Assembly (NCBI GenBank): GCA_040007095.1 | Contig: JBDTVS010000117.1 | Span: 1 to 64,000, forward strand | Reading direction: 5' to 3' | Origin: JBDTVS01 sp040007095 | GTDB taxonomy: Bacteria; Acidobacteriota; Vicinamibacteria; Vicinamibacterales; CAVVIG01 | DNA: 64,000 nucleotides | The notes under the pieces: generated by a model | Databases searched by the model: none | What the model was told of the DNA's origin: nothing | What the model saw: the letters and a program-made list of their open reading frames with translations, nothing else | Shown here: positions 44,181-52,617 of the stretch, in pieces | How the letters are laid out: each line of letters begins with the position of its first letter | Numbering within the stretch: the stretch's first letter is position 1 | Made by a program: the position numbers and the translations under genes

Positions 44181-45447
44181 TTCGATCAAGCCCATGGCCG
44201 GTCCCTCGCGCGTTCGCGGCCGCGTGCTCGCGTTCACGTTCGCGTTGACCGTGATCACCTACCTGGATCGCGTCTGTATTTCGGCGGCCGCTCCCGCGAT
44301 CATGGCCGAGCTGCACATTTCCGTGCTCCAGATGAGCGCCGTCTTCAGCGCGTTCACGCTCGCGTACTCGATCTTCGAAATTCCGTCGGGTTGGCTCGGA
44401 GACGTGCGCGGGCCGCGGCGCGTGCTGACGCGCATCGTGCTCTGGTGGTCCGCGTGTACGATGCTGACCGGCGCGGCGCAGGGATTCCGTTCGCTGGTCG
44501 CGATCCGGTTTCTGTTCGGCGTCGGCGAGGCCGGCGCCTTCCCGAACATCATTCGCAGCTTCGCACGGTGGTTTCCGCGGCGCGAACGCGGCCGGGCGAG
44601 CGGCATCATGTTCCTGGGATCCCGCCTGGGCGGCATGTTGTCGGCGCCGATCGCATTGCTGCTGATCGCGCGCCTTGGCTGGCGCGTGACGTTCGTCGTC
44701 TTCGGCTCGATCGGTCTCGTGTGGGCGGCGGCCTGGGCGTGGTGGTACCGCGACCGGCCGGCCGAGCACCCGGGCGTGAACGCGGCGGAACTGGCGTGGA
44801 TCGAGCAGGACGCCATCGCCGGAGAGACCATGGCGGCCGCCACGCCGTGGCAGGAGCTATTGAGCAGCCGCACCGTGTGGGCGATCTGCGCGATGTATTT
44901 CGCGTACGGCTACGGTCTGTACTTCTATCTCACGTGGCTTCCGACCTACCTGGTCACCGAACTGGGGTTCTCCGCGCTGGGCAGCGGCTTTTTCGCGTCG
45001 CTGCCGTTCCTGCTGGCGGGCATCGCCGACGTGACCGGCGGGTGGCTCACCGATCATCTGGCGCGACGGCACAGCCTTCGCGTGGCACGCTGCGGCGTGG
45101 GCTTCACCGCGTTTGCGTCGACGGCCGCTCTACTGTTCGCCTCGACGCTCTCGCCGTCGCCGACGGCAAAGGCGGTGCTGCTGGCGCTGGCGCTCGGGTC
45201 GGCCGATCTGTCGCTGAGCGCCTGCTGGGCGGCGCCGCTCGACGTCGCGGCGGATCACGCCGGCGTGATTACCGGGTTCATGAACACTTTCGGCAACCTC
45301 GGCGGCTTGTTGTGTCCACTTGTGGTCGGATGGGCGGTCGAGCGACAGCATTCCTGGACGCTGCCCTTTTACATCACCGCCGTCGTGTACGCCGCAGGCG
45401 CCATCGCCTGGCTGGCCATCGACCCGGAACGTCGTGTATCAGGTTGA
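44155..45447 (+). CDS. MFS transporter (anion:cation symporter-like)
   Basis: 430 residues, 12 predicted membrane helices. The start TYLDRVCISAAAPAIM and IPSGWLGDVRGPRRVLTR are characteristic of the ACS family (glucarate, phthalate, hexuronate, nicotinate-type transporters), as is GVGEAGAFPNIIRSFARWFPRRERG. ATG 44155 lies 26 bases inside the panE gene; ATG 44194 is an alternative giving 417 residues. Likely an organic acid symporter in the inner membrane. Overlap with panE suggests use of a keto or sugar acid, but this is speculative. Confidence 0.9.
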   Translation: MLPVVKPPDSIKPMAGPSRVRGRVLAFTFALTVITYLDRVCISAAAPAIMAELHISVLQMSAVFSAFTLAYSIFEIPSGWLGDVRGPRRVLTRIVLWWSACTMLTGAAQGFRSLVAIRFLFGVGEAGAFPNIIRSFARWFPRRERGRASGIMFLGSRLGGMLSAPIALLLIARLGWRVTFVVFGSIGLVWAAAWAWWYRDRPAEHPGVNAAELAWIEQDAIAGETMAAATPWQELLSSRTVWAICAMYFAYGYGLYFYLTWLPTYLVTELGFSALGSGFFASLPFLLAGIADVTGGWLTDHLARRHSLRVARCGVGFTAFASTAALLFASTLSPSPTAKAVLLALALGSADLSLSACWAAPLDVAADHAGVITGFMNTFGNLGGLLCPLVVGWAVERQHSWTLPFYITAVVYAAGAIAWLAIDPERRVSG

Positions 45448-45568
45448 CGTTTACCACCGGACCAGGGAAGAAGCGAGGCGCTCCGTCGCTGATTCTTGTG
45501 CTCAGCGGTTCGTGACCGCCGCTGCACGACCGCCACAGAGTTTTCGACCAGCGTGTAGTCGCGCTCGT

Positions 45569-45592
45569 TTCAAACAGGCGCGAATGTTTGAA
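45569..45592. terminator. Bidirectional hairpin between convergent genes
   Basis: TTCAAACA / TGTTTGAA, 8-bp stem and 8-base loop, halfway in the 200-base space between the ends of the MFS gene and the reverse metallophosphoesterase gene. Partial A/T context on each side. Confidence 0.5.
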
Positions 45593-45647
45593 CGACAAAG
45601 TACACAAACAACACGCCCATCCGTTCTACAGCATTGTCGCAATCGCA

Positions 45648-46829
45648 TCAATTCGGGTCGTTCAACTCGATGCGCGATCGGTCGCCGTAGGGCATGTATC
45701 GCGTTGGTCCCGTGCCGAAGACTTCGAGCGACAGTCGATCGCCGTCAACCTGCACCACGACGAAATGGTGCGGGTTCTCGGCGGCCGTCGTCCCCGGCTT
45801 CATGGGATGGTCGAGGCGTACTTTTTCGCCGGCGCCGGCGGTCAGATAGACCCGCACGTCGGGCTCGCCTCGATAGGTATAGATGGGCGCCCCGCCGCCG
45901 CCCGTGACCACGTCATCACGGCGGTAGCTGCCAGCGGCATCGGTGTAGCGCTCGATCCAGTGGTCGTAGAGGTGATCGTGGCCGGTCAGCGTCATGCGCA
46001 CGTGAAAGCGGCGGAACATCGGGGCGTACAGCGTTCGAATCGCCGCCGTTTGTCGTTCGACGTTGTCGTCCGTCGTCACCGTCGGGCCCGGTGCGACACC
46101 GCCATGGGGCCCCGAAGAAAACGGCGGGTGATGGAAGAACGCGATGACGTGCCGGTAGCGCGAGCGATCGAGGTGCTCGATCTGATCGGTCACCCACGCA
46201 AGCTGCACGGGATCGGCGGCGACATTTGAATCAATCGCAATCGCGAAGAGATGGCCGTAGCCAAATGCAAACGTCGGATATCCGCTCAGCCGGCGCGGCG
46301 ACCCCTCCGGCGGGGTCAGCCTGGAGAGCGCCGTGAGCATGTTGTGCAGCCCCAGCGGTCGTGAATCCGCCGCGAACGCGACGTCGTGGTTGCCCGCCGT
46401 CAGGAAGTAGGGGACGCCCGCGCCGCGCGTAATCCGTTCAACGAGCGGCGAGTAGCTCACGTTCCACGCCGCGCCGTTGGTGCCGTTTGACACCGCGTCG
46501 CCTGTCTGCAACACGAACTTGACCGGAAACGGCGTGGACGCGAGCGCCTTGATCCTCGCGACCATCGCATCGACGACGACCTCGTGGTCGGGCTGAAGCG
46601 CCCGGCCGTCCACTTGACTGCGGGCGTCACCGTAGGCCATGAACGAGAACCGCGTTTCTCCCGAAGACGCCCCTTCCTCCGGGAGCGAAACCGCCGGCGG
46701 GGCGATCGGCCTGACGGCGACGAGGACCGGGGCGGCGACCTGCGCGTCGGCCGACCAGCGCAGCGCCGCGGCGGCCAATACGACGCCAATCGCTCGCGCC
46801 CCGATCTTGGTCGACACCCTGGTGAACAT
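45648..46829 (-). CDS. Secreted metallophosphoesterase
   Basis: 393 residues. Signal peptide at the N-terminus (RAIGVVLAAAALRWSADAQ). Calcineurin-like phosphoesterase ligands are all visible: YGDARSQ, LQTGDAVSNG, TAGNHDVAF, FFHHPPFSS and TLTGHDHLYDH. Likely a periplasmic or secreted phosphatase, perhaps purple-acid-phosphatase-like. The C-terminal ~70 residues form a small beta domain (GGGGAPIYTYRGEPD). Convergent with the MFS gene, divergent from the amidohydrolase gene. Substrate unknown. Confidence 0.9.
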   Translation of the reverse strand: MFTRVSTKIGARAIGVVLAAAALRWSADAQVAAPVLVAVRPIAPPAVSLPEEGASSGETRFSFMAYGDARSQVDGRALQPDHEVVVDAMVARIKALASTPFPVKFVLQTGDAVSNGTNGAAWNVSYSPLVERITRGAGVPYFLTAGNHDVAFAADSRPLGLHNMLTALSRLTPPEGSPRRLSGYPTFAFGYGHLFAIAIDSNVAADPVQLAWVTDQIEHLDRSRYRHVIAFFHHPPFSSGPHGGVAPGPTVTTDDNVERQTAAIRTLYAPMFRRFHVRMTLTGHDHLYDHWIERYTDAAGSYRRDDVVTGGGGAPIYTYRGEPDVRVYLTAGAGEKVRLDHPMKPGTTAAENPHHFVVVQVDGDRLSLEVFGTGPTRYMPYGDRSRIELNDPN

Positions 46830-46937
46830 GGTGGAATCCTAACATCCGCGACGCGCAGGCACCCACGTCCGTATAATGGCGACTCGACCGACGAGGTTCC
46901 GAATGCCGTGGCTTAACGACGCACCCTGCAAGGTCCT

Positions 46938-48185
46938 ATGACCAGCGCCCAACGCGTCATCTCTGATCTGCGTGAGCTCGCCGCGCGTACCTCGAACGCC
47001 GACGGCGCCCAGCGCCTCGCCTGGGGACCGATCTGGCGCGAGGCACGCGCCTGGTTCGCGACCAAGGTCGCAGATCTCGGTCTACACATCGAGACCGATT
47101 CGGCCGGCAACAATTGGGTCACGCTACGCGGCGCGTCCGCCAGGACCGTGATCGTGGGCAGCCATCTCGATTCGGTGCCCAACGGCGGCTGGCTCGACGG
47201 GGCGCTGGGTGTCGCGGCGGCGCTCGAGGCGCTGCGGCTTCACGCCGCGTCCGTGCCGCCGGTCACACTCAAGCTGGTCGACTGGGCGGACGAGGAAGGC
47301 GCGCGCTTCGGACGCAGTCTCCTTGGGTCGTCGGCCGCATCGGGCAGCCTGGCGCTCGAGGACATCCGCGAGTTGAAAGACCGTCACGGGACGCGGCTGG
47401 TGGATGCGCTGGCGGAAAATGGCGTCAACGCGGGCGGGATACTCCAGGCGCATCGCGAGCTGAAGACCATCGATGCGCGCGCCTATCTCGAACTCCACAT
47501 CGAACAGGGGCCGGTCCTCGAATCGATGCGGAAGTCGACCGGGGTCGTGCAAGGCACTTTCGGCGTCGAACGCCACATGCTGCGATTCGTCGGCCAGGCG
47601 GCGCATTCCGGATCGACGCCGATTCCGATGCGGCGCGACGCCTTTCTCGCCGCCGCGCAAACTGCGCTCGCGTGCCGCGAAATCGCGCTGCAGCATTCGA
47701 GTCCCGGCGCCGGCGTCGTCTGCACCGTTGGCGTCGTCAATGTCGAGCCGAAGATCGTCACGGCAGTGCCAGGCGTCTGCGAGATCTCGCTCGATCAGCG
47801 GGCGCTCGATGCCAACGTGCTCGCCGCCATGCTTCGCGACGCGCGCGAGGCCGCAGAACGCTGCGCGAATGAGAACCGCGTGTCCGTCGAGTGGAAGCGG
47901 GTGTGGCGAATCGAGCCGCGGCCCTTCGATCGTCGGCTCGTTCAATTGTGCGAGGAGGCGGTGCGCGAAGAAACCGGGGACGCGCCGATGCTCCCGTCCG
48001 GTCCGCTGCACGACGCGGCAGAAATGGTGCCTCACATGCCGGTCGTGATGATGTTCGCGTATTCGTCGAACGGCCTCTCGCACTGCAAAGAGGAAGACAC
48101 CCCGGAACCGCACCTCGCGGCGACGATCCGCGCCTACCTGCGTCTGGTCGACAAGACCGTCACGCACGTCGCGAGTTCCGTCTGA
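46938..48185 (+). CDS. M20-family Zn amidohydrolase (allantoate/N-carbamoyl amino acid type)
   Basis: 415 residues. Metal motifs: VGSHLDSVPNGGWLDGALGV, WADEEGARFGRS and, late, a His in LSHCKEE. LELHIEQGPVLE and AGQAAHSG-like VGQAAHSGSTPIPMRRDA belong to the dimerisation and substrate region of the AllC/HyuC/beta-ureidopropionase family. It hydrolyses N-carbamoyl amino acids, allantoate or ureidopropionate; which one is not clear. Cytosolic. ATG 46938 has no strong ribosome binding site. The next gene starts within or just after its stop. Confidence 0.9.
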   Translation: MTSAQRVISDLRELAARTSNADGAQRLAWGPIWREARAWFATKVADLGLHIETDSAGNNWVTLRGASARTVIVGSHLDSVPNGGWLDGALGVAAALEALRLHAASVPPVTLKLVDWADEEGARFGRSLLGSSAASGSLALEDIRELKDRHGTRLVDALAENGVNAGGILQAHRELKTIDARAYLELHIEQGPVLESMRKSTGVVQGTFGVERHMLRFVGQAAHSGSTPIPMRRDAFLAAAQTALACREIALQHSSPGAGVVCTVGVVNVEPKIVTAVPGVCEISLDQRALDANVLAAMLRDAREAAERCANENRVSVEWKRVWRIEPRPFDRRLVQLCEEAVREETGDAPMLPSGPLHDAAEMVPHMPVVMMFAYSSNGLSHCKEEDTPEPHLAATIRAYLRLVDKTVTHVASSV

Positions 48186-48214
48186 GCGTTCGGCTCTCGA
48201 AGCTCGCCTTCGTC

Positions 48215-49381
48215 GTGTTCTCGGACGACTGGGGCCGCCATCCGTCCAGCTGCCAGCACTTGTTTCGACGCATCGTGCCGCACGCCCAGGTTCTGTGGGT
48301 CAATACCATCGGGCTCCGCATGTCCCGCCTCAGCGTTCACGACATCGCGCGCGGCATCGAGGTCGTGCGCGGGTGGCTGACGCCGGCGCCTGATACGCCC
48401 TCCGGTGGCACACGGTCGCCTGGCGCCGGTGCCGAGGAAGATTCACCGATGGCGGCGGCCCCGGAAGTGCTTCGTCCGGCGATGTGGCCGTCGTTCCGGC
48501 GCCGGTGGCTCGCGGCGCTGAATCAGCAGCTCCTTTCACGCGCTGTCACCAAGGGCCTGGCTCGAAGCGCCCCCGACAAACAGGCGATCCTCGTCAGCAC
48601 ATTGCCGATCGTGCCGGGTCTGTTCCGGCAGCCGCGCTTCCTGCGGAAGGTCTACTACTGCGTCGACGACTTCACCGAGTGGCACGGCATCGACGGCGAA
48701 GCCATGCGCCGGATGGAGACGGAGACTCTGAAGGTTTGTGATCTCCTCATTGCCGCATCGACGCCGATTCTGAACACTCGCGGCCCGCTATCCTCGAGAG
48801 CGGTGCTGCTGACGCACGGAGTGGACGTCGATCACTTCGCCACAGCCACTCGCAATCCGACCAGCCCGTTGGCCGTCCTGCCCCATCCCATCGTCGGCAT
48901 GTTCGGGCTCTTCGATCGCAGAATCGATGGCGCAGCGCTCGCCGCCGCCGCCCGGGCGATGCCGGCGGCCACGTTCGCCGTGGTCGGACCGCTCGTGGAC
49001 CGATCCCCGGACGAGTTCCGCGACATCCCGAACCTGCGCTTTTTCGGCGCCGTCCCGTACAGCACGCTTCCCGGTCACGTGGCTCACTTCGACGTGTGCA
49101 TCCTGCCGTACGTGCTGGATGCCACGACCGACAGCATCAACCCGCTGAAGCTCAAGGAATACCTGGCCACCGGAAAGCCGGTGGTGGCCACCCCGCTGCC
49201 CGAGGCGGTCACACTCGGCGAGTACCTGATCCTGGCCCCGCCCGATCGGTTCGCCCAGGAGGTCGAGCGCGCCGCCGTCAATCCCCCGCCCCGATCCCCA
49301 TCGCTGAGACCCTTCCTGAATGGCGAATCGTGGGACACGAAGGCTGCCCTGTTCCTCGACCAGGTCCTTCGCGGTCTCTGA
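48215..49381 (+). CDS. GT-B fold glycosyltransferase; start uncertain
   Basis: 388 residues from GTG 48215. Clear family signals: VFSDDWGRHPSSCQHLFRR near the start, YYCVDDFTEWHGI, and late KLKEYLATGKPVVATPLPEA, which is the GT4-like C-terminal motif. The start is a problem: the first beta strand seems to begin at LSKLAFVVFSDD, before GTG 48215, but no ATG/GTG/TTG lies between there and the M20 gene interior. CTG 48182, overlapping the M20 stop, would give the full strand. Resembles TuaH-like transferases of wall or capsule polymers. With the two genes that follow it forms a small glycan cluster. Confidence 0.82.
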   Translation: MFSDDWGRHPSSCQHLFRRIVPHAQVLWVNTIGLRMSRLSVHDIARGIEVVRGWLTPAPDTPSGGTRSPGAGAEEDSPMAAAPEVLRPAMWPSFRRRWLAALNQQLLSRAVTKGLARSAPDKQAILVSTLPIVPGLFRQPRFLRKVYYCVDDFTEWHGIDGEAMRRMETETLKVCDLLIAASTPILNTRGPLSSRAVLLTHGVDVDHFATATRNPTSPLAVLPHPIVGMFGLFDRRIDGAALAAAARAMPAATFAVVGPLVDRSPDEFRDIPNLRFFGAVPYSTLPGHVAHFDVCILPYVLDATTDSINPLKLKEYLATGKPVVATPLPEAVTLGEYLILAPPDRFAQEVERAAVNPPPRSPSLRPFLNGESWDTKAALFLDQVLRGL

Positions 49382-49482
49382 AGCTGGGGAAGCATCGCCG
49401 CGTTCGACGCTAAACTTGACCGTCAACGCGACTTGCGGCGTAAAACCCGGCCCGCCGGCTTGAGCGGGGCACCCCCTTCGTG

Positions 49483-50655
49483 ATGCCTGATCGTCCGCTG
49501 CACATTCTCGAGCTTCGAAGCGTCCGGGGCACCGGCGGCGGACCGGAGAAAACCATTCTGGTGGGCGCGGCGCGTTCAGACCCCCGCCGTTTCCGGGTGA
49601 CGGTGTGCTATATCCGCGACGAGCGCGACCCGGTGTACGCGCTCGATCGGCTCGCCGGCGAGCTGGGGGTGGATTATGTCGAGGTGCTCGAGCGCCACTC
49701 GTTCGATCGACGCATCTGGCCAGCGTTGCGCCGTCTGGTGCGCGAACGCCGGATCGATATCGTGCACGGCCACGACTACAAGACGAATCTGCTGGCGTTT
49801 CTGCTCGCTCGCGCCGAGCGCGTCGTGCCGCTCGGGACCGCCCATGGGTGGACGGGCCAGAGCGGCCGGGAAACACGACTCTACTACCCGGCCGAACGAT
49901 GGCTGCTCGGCCGCTTTCCTCGCGTGATTGCCGTGTCGAGCGAGATTGCCGACCGGCTCGTGGAGGCCGGCGCCAGCCGGGATCGCATTACCACCGTGTT
50001 GAACGGAATCGACACCGAGACGTTCCGACGCGACCCGTCTCGGGCCGCGCCGGCGCGATCGGCATTCCAACTGCCGCCTTCGACCGCCATCGTGGGATCG
50101 GTCGGACGGCTCGAACGCCAGAAGCGCTTCGATATCCTGATCGACGCGGTGGCGCGGCTTCGACAACGGCAGCGCGACGTGACGCTGGTTCTGGCCGGCG
50201 ACGGATCGCTCGCCTCGACGCTGCGCGCCCACGCGAGCGCGCGGGGCATCGCCGACGCGTGCGTGTTCGCCGGCCATCGGACCGACGTCCTCGAGGTGCT
50301 GCACGCCTTCGATCTGTTCGCCCAGTCGTCGCAGTACGAAGGCACGCCCAACTGCGTGCTCGAAGCGATGGCGGTCGGCGCACCTGTGGTGGCGACAACC
50401 GTCGGCGGCACGGCGGAACTGATCGACGACGGCGTCCATGGATTGCTGGTCCCACCCCACGACTCGGAGGCCCTCGCCACCGCGCTTGGCGCCGCGCTGG
50501 ACGACCCTGCGGCCACCGCCCGCCGCGCCGCGGCTGCCCGCCTGCGCATCGAGCAGGAGTTTTCCTTCGACGTGCGAATGCGGAAAGTGGAACAGATCTA
50601 CGACGCACTCGGCGACGACCGTCGCCGCGCCACTCCGGCCGCGGCCGTCGCATGA
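49483..50655 (+). CDS. Glycosyltransferase family 4
   Basis: 390 residues from the ATG at 49483 (GTG 49480 is adjacent). N-terminal LHILELRSVRGTGGGPEKTIL is the acceptor-side glycine loop; ERRIDIVHGHDYKTNLLAFL, VVLNGIDTETFRR-like TTVLNGIDTETF, and IVGSVGRLERQKRFDILIDA follow. The EX7E motif lies in SQYEGTPNCVLEAMAVGAPV. A retaining GT-B enzyme, cytosolic. Ends in the ATGA that starts the acyltransferase gene, so the two are coupled. Confidence 0.92.
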   Translation: MPDRPLHILELRSVRGTGGGPEKTILVGAARSDPRRFRVTVCYIRDERDPVYALDRLAGELGVDYVEVLERHSFDRRIWPALRRLVRERRIDIVHGHDYKTNLLAFLLARAERVVPLGTAHGWTGQSGRETRLYYPAERWLLGRFPRVIAVSSEIADRLVEAGASRDRITTVLNGIDTETFRRDPSRAAPARSAFQLPPSTAIVGSVGRLERQKRFDILIDAVARLRQRQRDVTLVLAGDGSLASTLRAHASARGIADACVFAGHRTDVLEVLHAFDLFAQSSQYEGTPNCVLEAMAVGAPVVATTVGGTAELIDDGVHGLLVPPHDSEALATALGAALDDPAATARRAAAARLRIEQEFSFDVRMRKVEQIYDALGDDRRRATPAAAVA

Positions 50656-51236
50656 TCCTGCGTGACGCGCTGAAAGCCGGTGCGCGCGGCCTCGCCACGC
50701 TCGTGGTCGCGCCTGCGCTCTGCTCGTTCTGGATCAAGAGTCCGATTCTCGGCGCGGATCGGGCTCTCGAGGGATCCACGCAAGCCCTCGGCCTCATACC
50801 CGGCCTGCTCGGGCAGTACCTGCGCCGCGCCTTTCTCGCACACACCCTCGCCCATTGCGCGCCGTCGGCCGCGATTGCGTTCGGCACGTCGTTCTCGTCG
50901 GTGGGAGCCCGCATCGACGAGCGCGTCTACATCGGTCCGAATTGCCATATCGGGCTGGCGCACATCGCCCGGGACGTGCTGATCGCTCCCGGCGTTCACA
51001 TTCCGAGCGGCCGCCGGGTTCACGGCACCGAGGACGTGACCATACCGATTCGCGACCAGCCTGGCGTGCACACGATGGTCAAGGTTGGCGAGGGCGCATG
51101 GATTGGCGCCACGGCGGTGGTCATGGCCGACGTTGGGAGCGGCACCATCGTGGCCGCAGGCGCGGTGGTGACGAACGCGCTGCCCGACAACGTCGTCGCG
51201 GGTGGCGTGCCCGCGCGCGTCCTGCGCGCGCGCTGA
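50652..51236 (+). CDS. Hexapeptide-repeat acyltransferase (WbbJ/CysE-like)
   Basis: 194 residues with left-handed beta-helix repeats: VYIGPNCHIGLAHIARDVLI, APGVHIPSG, GEGAWIGATAVVMADV and GSGTIVAAGAVVTNALP. The late DNVVAGGVPARVLRAR is the standard end of sugar O-acetyltransferases. It starts at the ATGA overlap with the GT4 gene. Likely adds an acetyl or other acyl group to a glycan made by the two transferases upstream. A GTEDVTIPI segment matches the family core. Confidence 0.9.
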   Translation: MILRDALKAGARGLATLVVAPALCSFWIKSPILGADRALEGSTQALGLIPGLLGQYLRRAFLAHTLAHCAPSAAIAFGTSFSSVGARIDERVYIGPNCHIGLAHIARDVLIAPGVHIPSGRRVHGTEDVTIPIRDQPGVHTMVKVGEGAWIGATAVVMADVGSGTIVAAGAVVTNALPDNVVAGGVPARVLRAR

Positions 51237-51263
51237 GGGCCCGATGGGCCAGGAGTCTCTTGA

Positions 51264-51338
51264 GCCACAAAGAACACAACGTCCACGAAGGCGGCGGTAT
51301 TTTTCGTGGCTTCGTGGCTTCGCGGTTTCGTGGTTGCA
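51264..51338. repeat. Palindromic TTCGTGG repeat element
   Basis: Opposed copies of one word: CCACAAAGAACACAACGTCC and CCACGAAGG on the left, TTTTCGTGGCTTCGTGGCTT and TTTCGTGGTTG on the right. It can fold into a loose hairpin. Same word as at 6561-6604 and 43190-43236. It lies between the acyltransferase gene and the ABC relics. Confidence 0.6.
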
Positions 51339-51360
51339 TTTTGCGTGTAGACCGCGGTTT

Positions 51361-51459
51361 CCGCTTCGTCTGATCGGCTCGATGTTCGGCGTGCTCGCCG
51401 TCAGCGCCCTGCTGCTCTCGGCGGTCGGCTTGTTCGCGCTCACTGCGCACAACGTCGCG
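51361..51459 (+). pseudogene. Remnant of ADOP/MacB-type FtsX permease
   Basis: A stretch of about 33 codons reads LIGSMFGVLAVSALLLSAVG then LFALTAHNVA, matching one membrane segment region of ADOP/FtsX permeases (usual form: GSxFAxLAxLLAAVGLYGV-xAYxVA). Nothing of the large periplasmic domain or the rest of the permease is present on either side. It has no start of its own. I take it as a decayed fragment from a lost macrolide/lipoprotein exporter-type operon. Confidence 0.6.
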
Positions 51460-51528
51460 TTTTCGGAGCTGCACAATTTCGCGGGGCGGTCCGACGGAAC
51501 CATTCCACGAGGACGGTGTCCAAGAGGC

Positions 51529-51639
51529 ATGCTCGAGATCCGCCGTCTCACCAAACGCTATGGCGCGTTGACGGCGATTCACGATGTGTCGTTCGATGTG
51601 CGTTCGGGCGAAGTACTCGGATCACTTCCCGGTTTGTAA
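51529..51639 (+). pseudogene. Truncated ABC transporter ATPase N-terminus
   Basis: ATG 51529 opens MLEIRRLTKRYGALTAIHDV then SFDVRSGEVLG, the first ~31 residues of an ABC ATPase, complete up to the point where the Walker A loop should begin. It then runs into SLPGL and a stop. The break lies at about 51621, exactly where the convergent reverse gene ends. Together with the permease piece 70 bases upstream this is a deletion scar in an ABC transporter locus. Confidence 0.75.
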
Positions 51640-52371
51640 CTCTTTGGAGCTCGCCCTCGGCTGGGGGTCGCCGACGTGATGGCCGTTGATGGACTCGTAC
51701 TCGTAGGTCATGCGAAACGTCGAGCGGCCAGCGATCAGGACCTGTGCAACCGATTCGATTTCAAGCGGCACGTGCGCGTTGCCGACGCGCCCGTAGCGGC
51801 GGACAATCTCGACCTTGCGCGTCCAGAACGACGGATTCTTCGAAAGCTGTCCCTGGATTCTGACGAGGTCGCCGTCCTCCTGCTTGACGAACAACCAGCC
51901 GTCGACGAGCAGGACGTCTTTCCTCTTCGGAGAGATCGCCAGCGAGGCGAGACCGCCGTCCACCTGGCCGTTGTCCTTGAACGAGTAGTTGGCGTAGTTG
52001 AGTTGCGCGCGCTTCGGCTCGCCCTCGCGAAACATTTTCTGCTCGCCTTCGAGCGCCGCGAGAAACACGCGCCGCCGGATGTACCCCGACCCGCCTTCGG
52101 CCGCTATCTGATAGCGGAAGCCACCGGCCTCATCGGCTTCCGTCCAGACGTCCATCCACGCGTTCGCGCCGAAATGTTGATTGTGCGCTTCCATCCGGCG
52201 CAACGCGCGATAGGCCATCGGCCCCTCGTCGCTTCGCATCAGGAAACGTTCGAGCACGGTCACGACATCCACGCCCGCCCCCCCGAATCGTGAGGACCGC
52301 GCCGACACCCCGATCGGAAGAGCTGCACAGAGCGCGGCAACCGTCATGAGGAGCCGGGTTGATAGTCTCAT
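51622..52371 (-). CDS. Secreted LolA-like protein
   Basis: 249 residues with a signal peptide (RLLMTVAALCAALPIGVSA). The mature protein alternates long strands: AWMDVWTEADEAGGFRYQI, RRRVFLAALEGEQKMF, KDVLLVDGWLFVKQEDGDLV, RYGRVGNAHVPLEIESVAQV and STFRMTYEYESING. This resembles outer-membrane lipoprotein-sorting (LolA/LolB-like) folds, which are numerous beside ABC permeases in Acidobacteria; fitting, as ABC relics lie just downstream. Its own gene looks whole. Its 3' end forms the junction with the truncated ATPase. Function unproved. Confidence 0.8.
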   Translation of the reverse strand: MRLSTRLLMTVAALCAALPIGVSARSSRFGGAGVDVVTVLERFLMRSDEGPMAYRALRRMEAHNQHFGANAWMDVWTEADEAGGFRYQIAAEGGSGYIRRRVFLAALEGEQKMFREGEPKRAQLNYANYSFKDNGQVDGGLASLAISPKRKDVLLVDGWLFVKQEDGDLVRIQGQLSKNPSFWTRKVEIVRRYGRVGNAHVPLEIESVAQVLIAGRSTFRMTYEYESINGHHVGDPQPRASSKELQTGK

Positions 52372-52506
52372 GTCCAGCCATGTTAGCTCGCCGTGGCCGA
52401 AAATCCTCGTCCATCGCAGGGAGTCACCGTGAAGATCGCAGACGCGCGACTCTGGCGTTCAGGCGCCTGAACGCGTCGTCATGACACGCCATCGGAGGTA
52501 AAACAG

Positions 52507-52617
52507 ATGTCGAGACTTCAGAAGATTCTTCTCAATATCATCCTGATGGTCGCAATCATGATGACCCTTTGGGCGCTCGGTCTCCTCCGTGCGGCCCCAC
52601 CCCTCTACTCTCACTGA
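52507..52617 (+). CDS. 36-residue single-helix membrane microprotein
   Basis: A short ORF with an ideal Shine-Dalgarno GGAGGT (52494-52499) seven bases before the ATG. It starts MSRLQKILLNIILMVAIMM and then has TLWALGLLRAAPPLYSH. Residues ~8-27 are a strong membrane helix with a basic N-terminus (R3, K6), suggesting N-in orientation. The TGA (52615-52617) overlaps the stop of convergent purK by seven bases. No known family recognised. Too short for routine gene calling, but the ribosome binding site and helix support translation. Confidence 0.6.
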   Translation: MSRLQKILLNIILMVAIMMTLWALGLLRAAPPLYSH

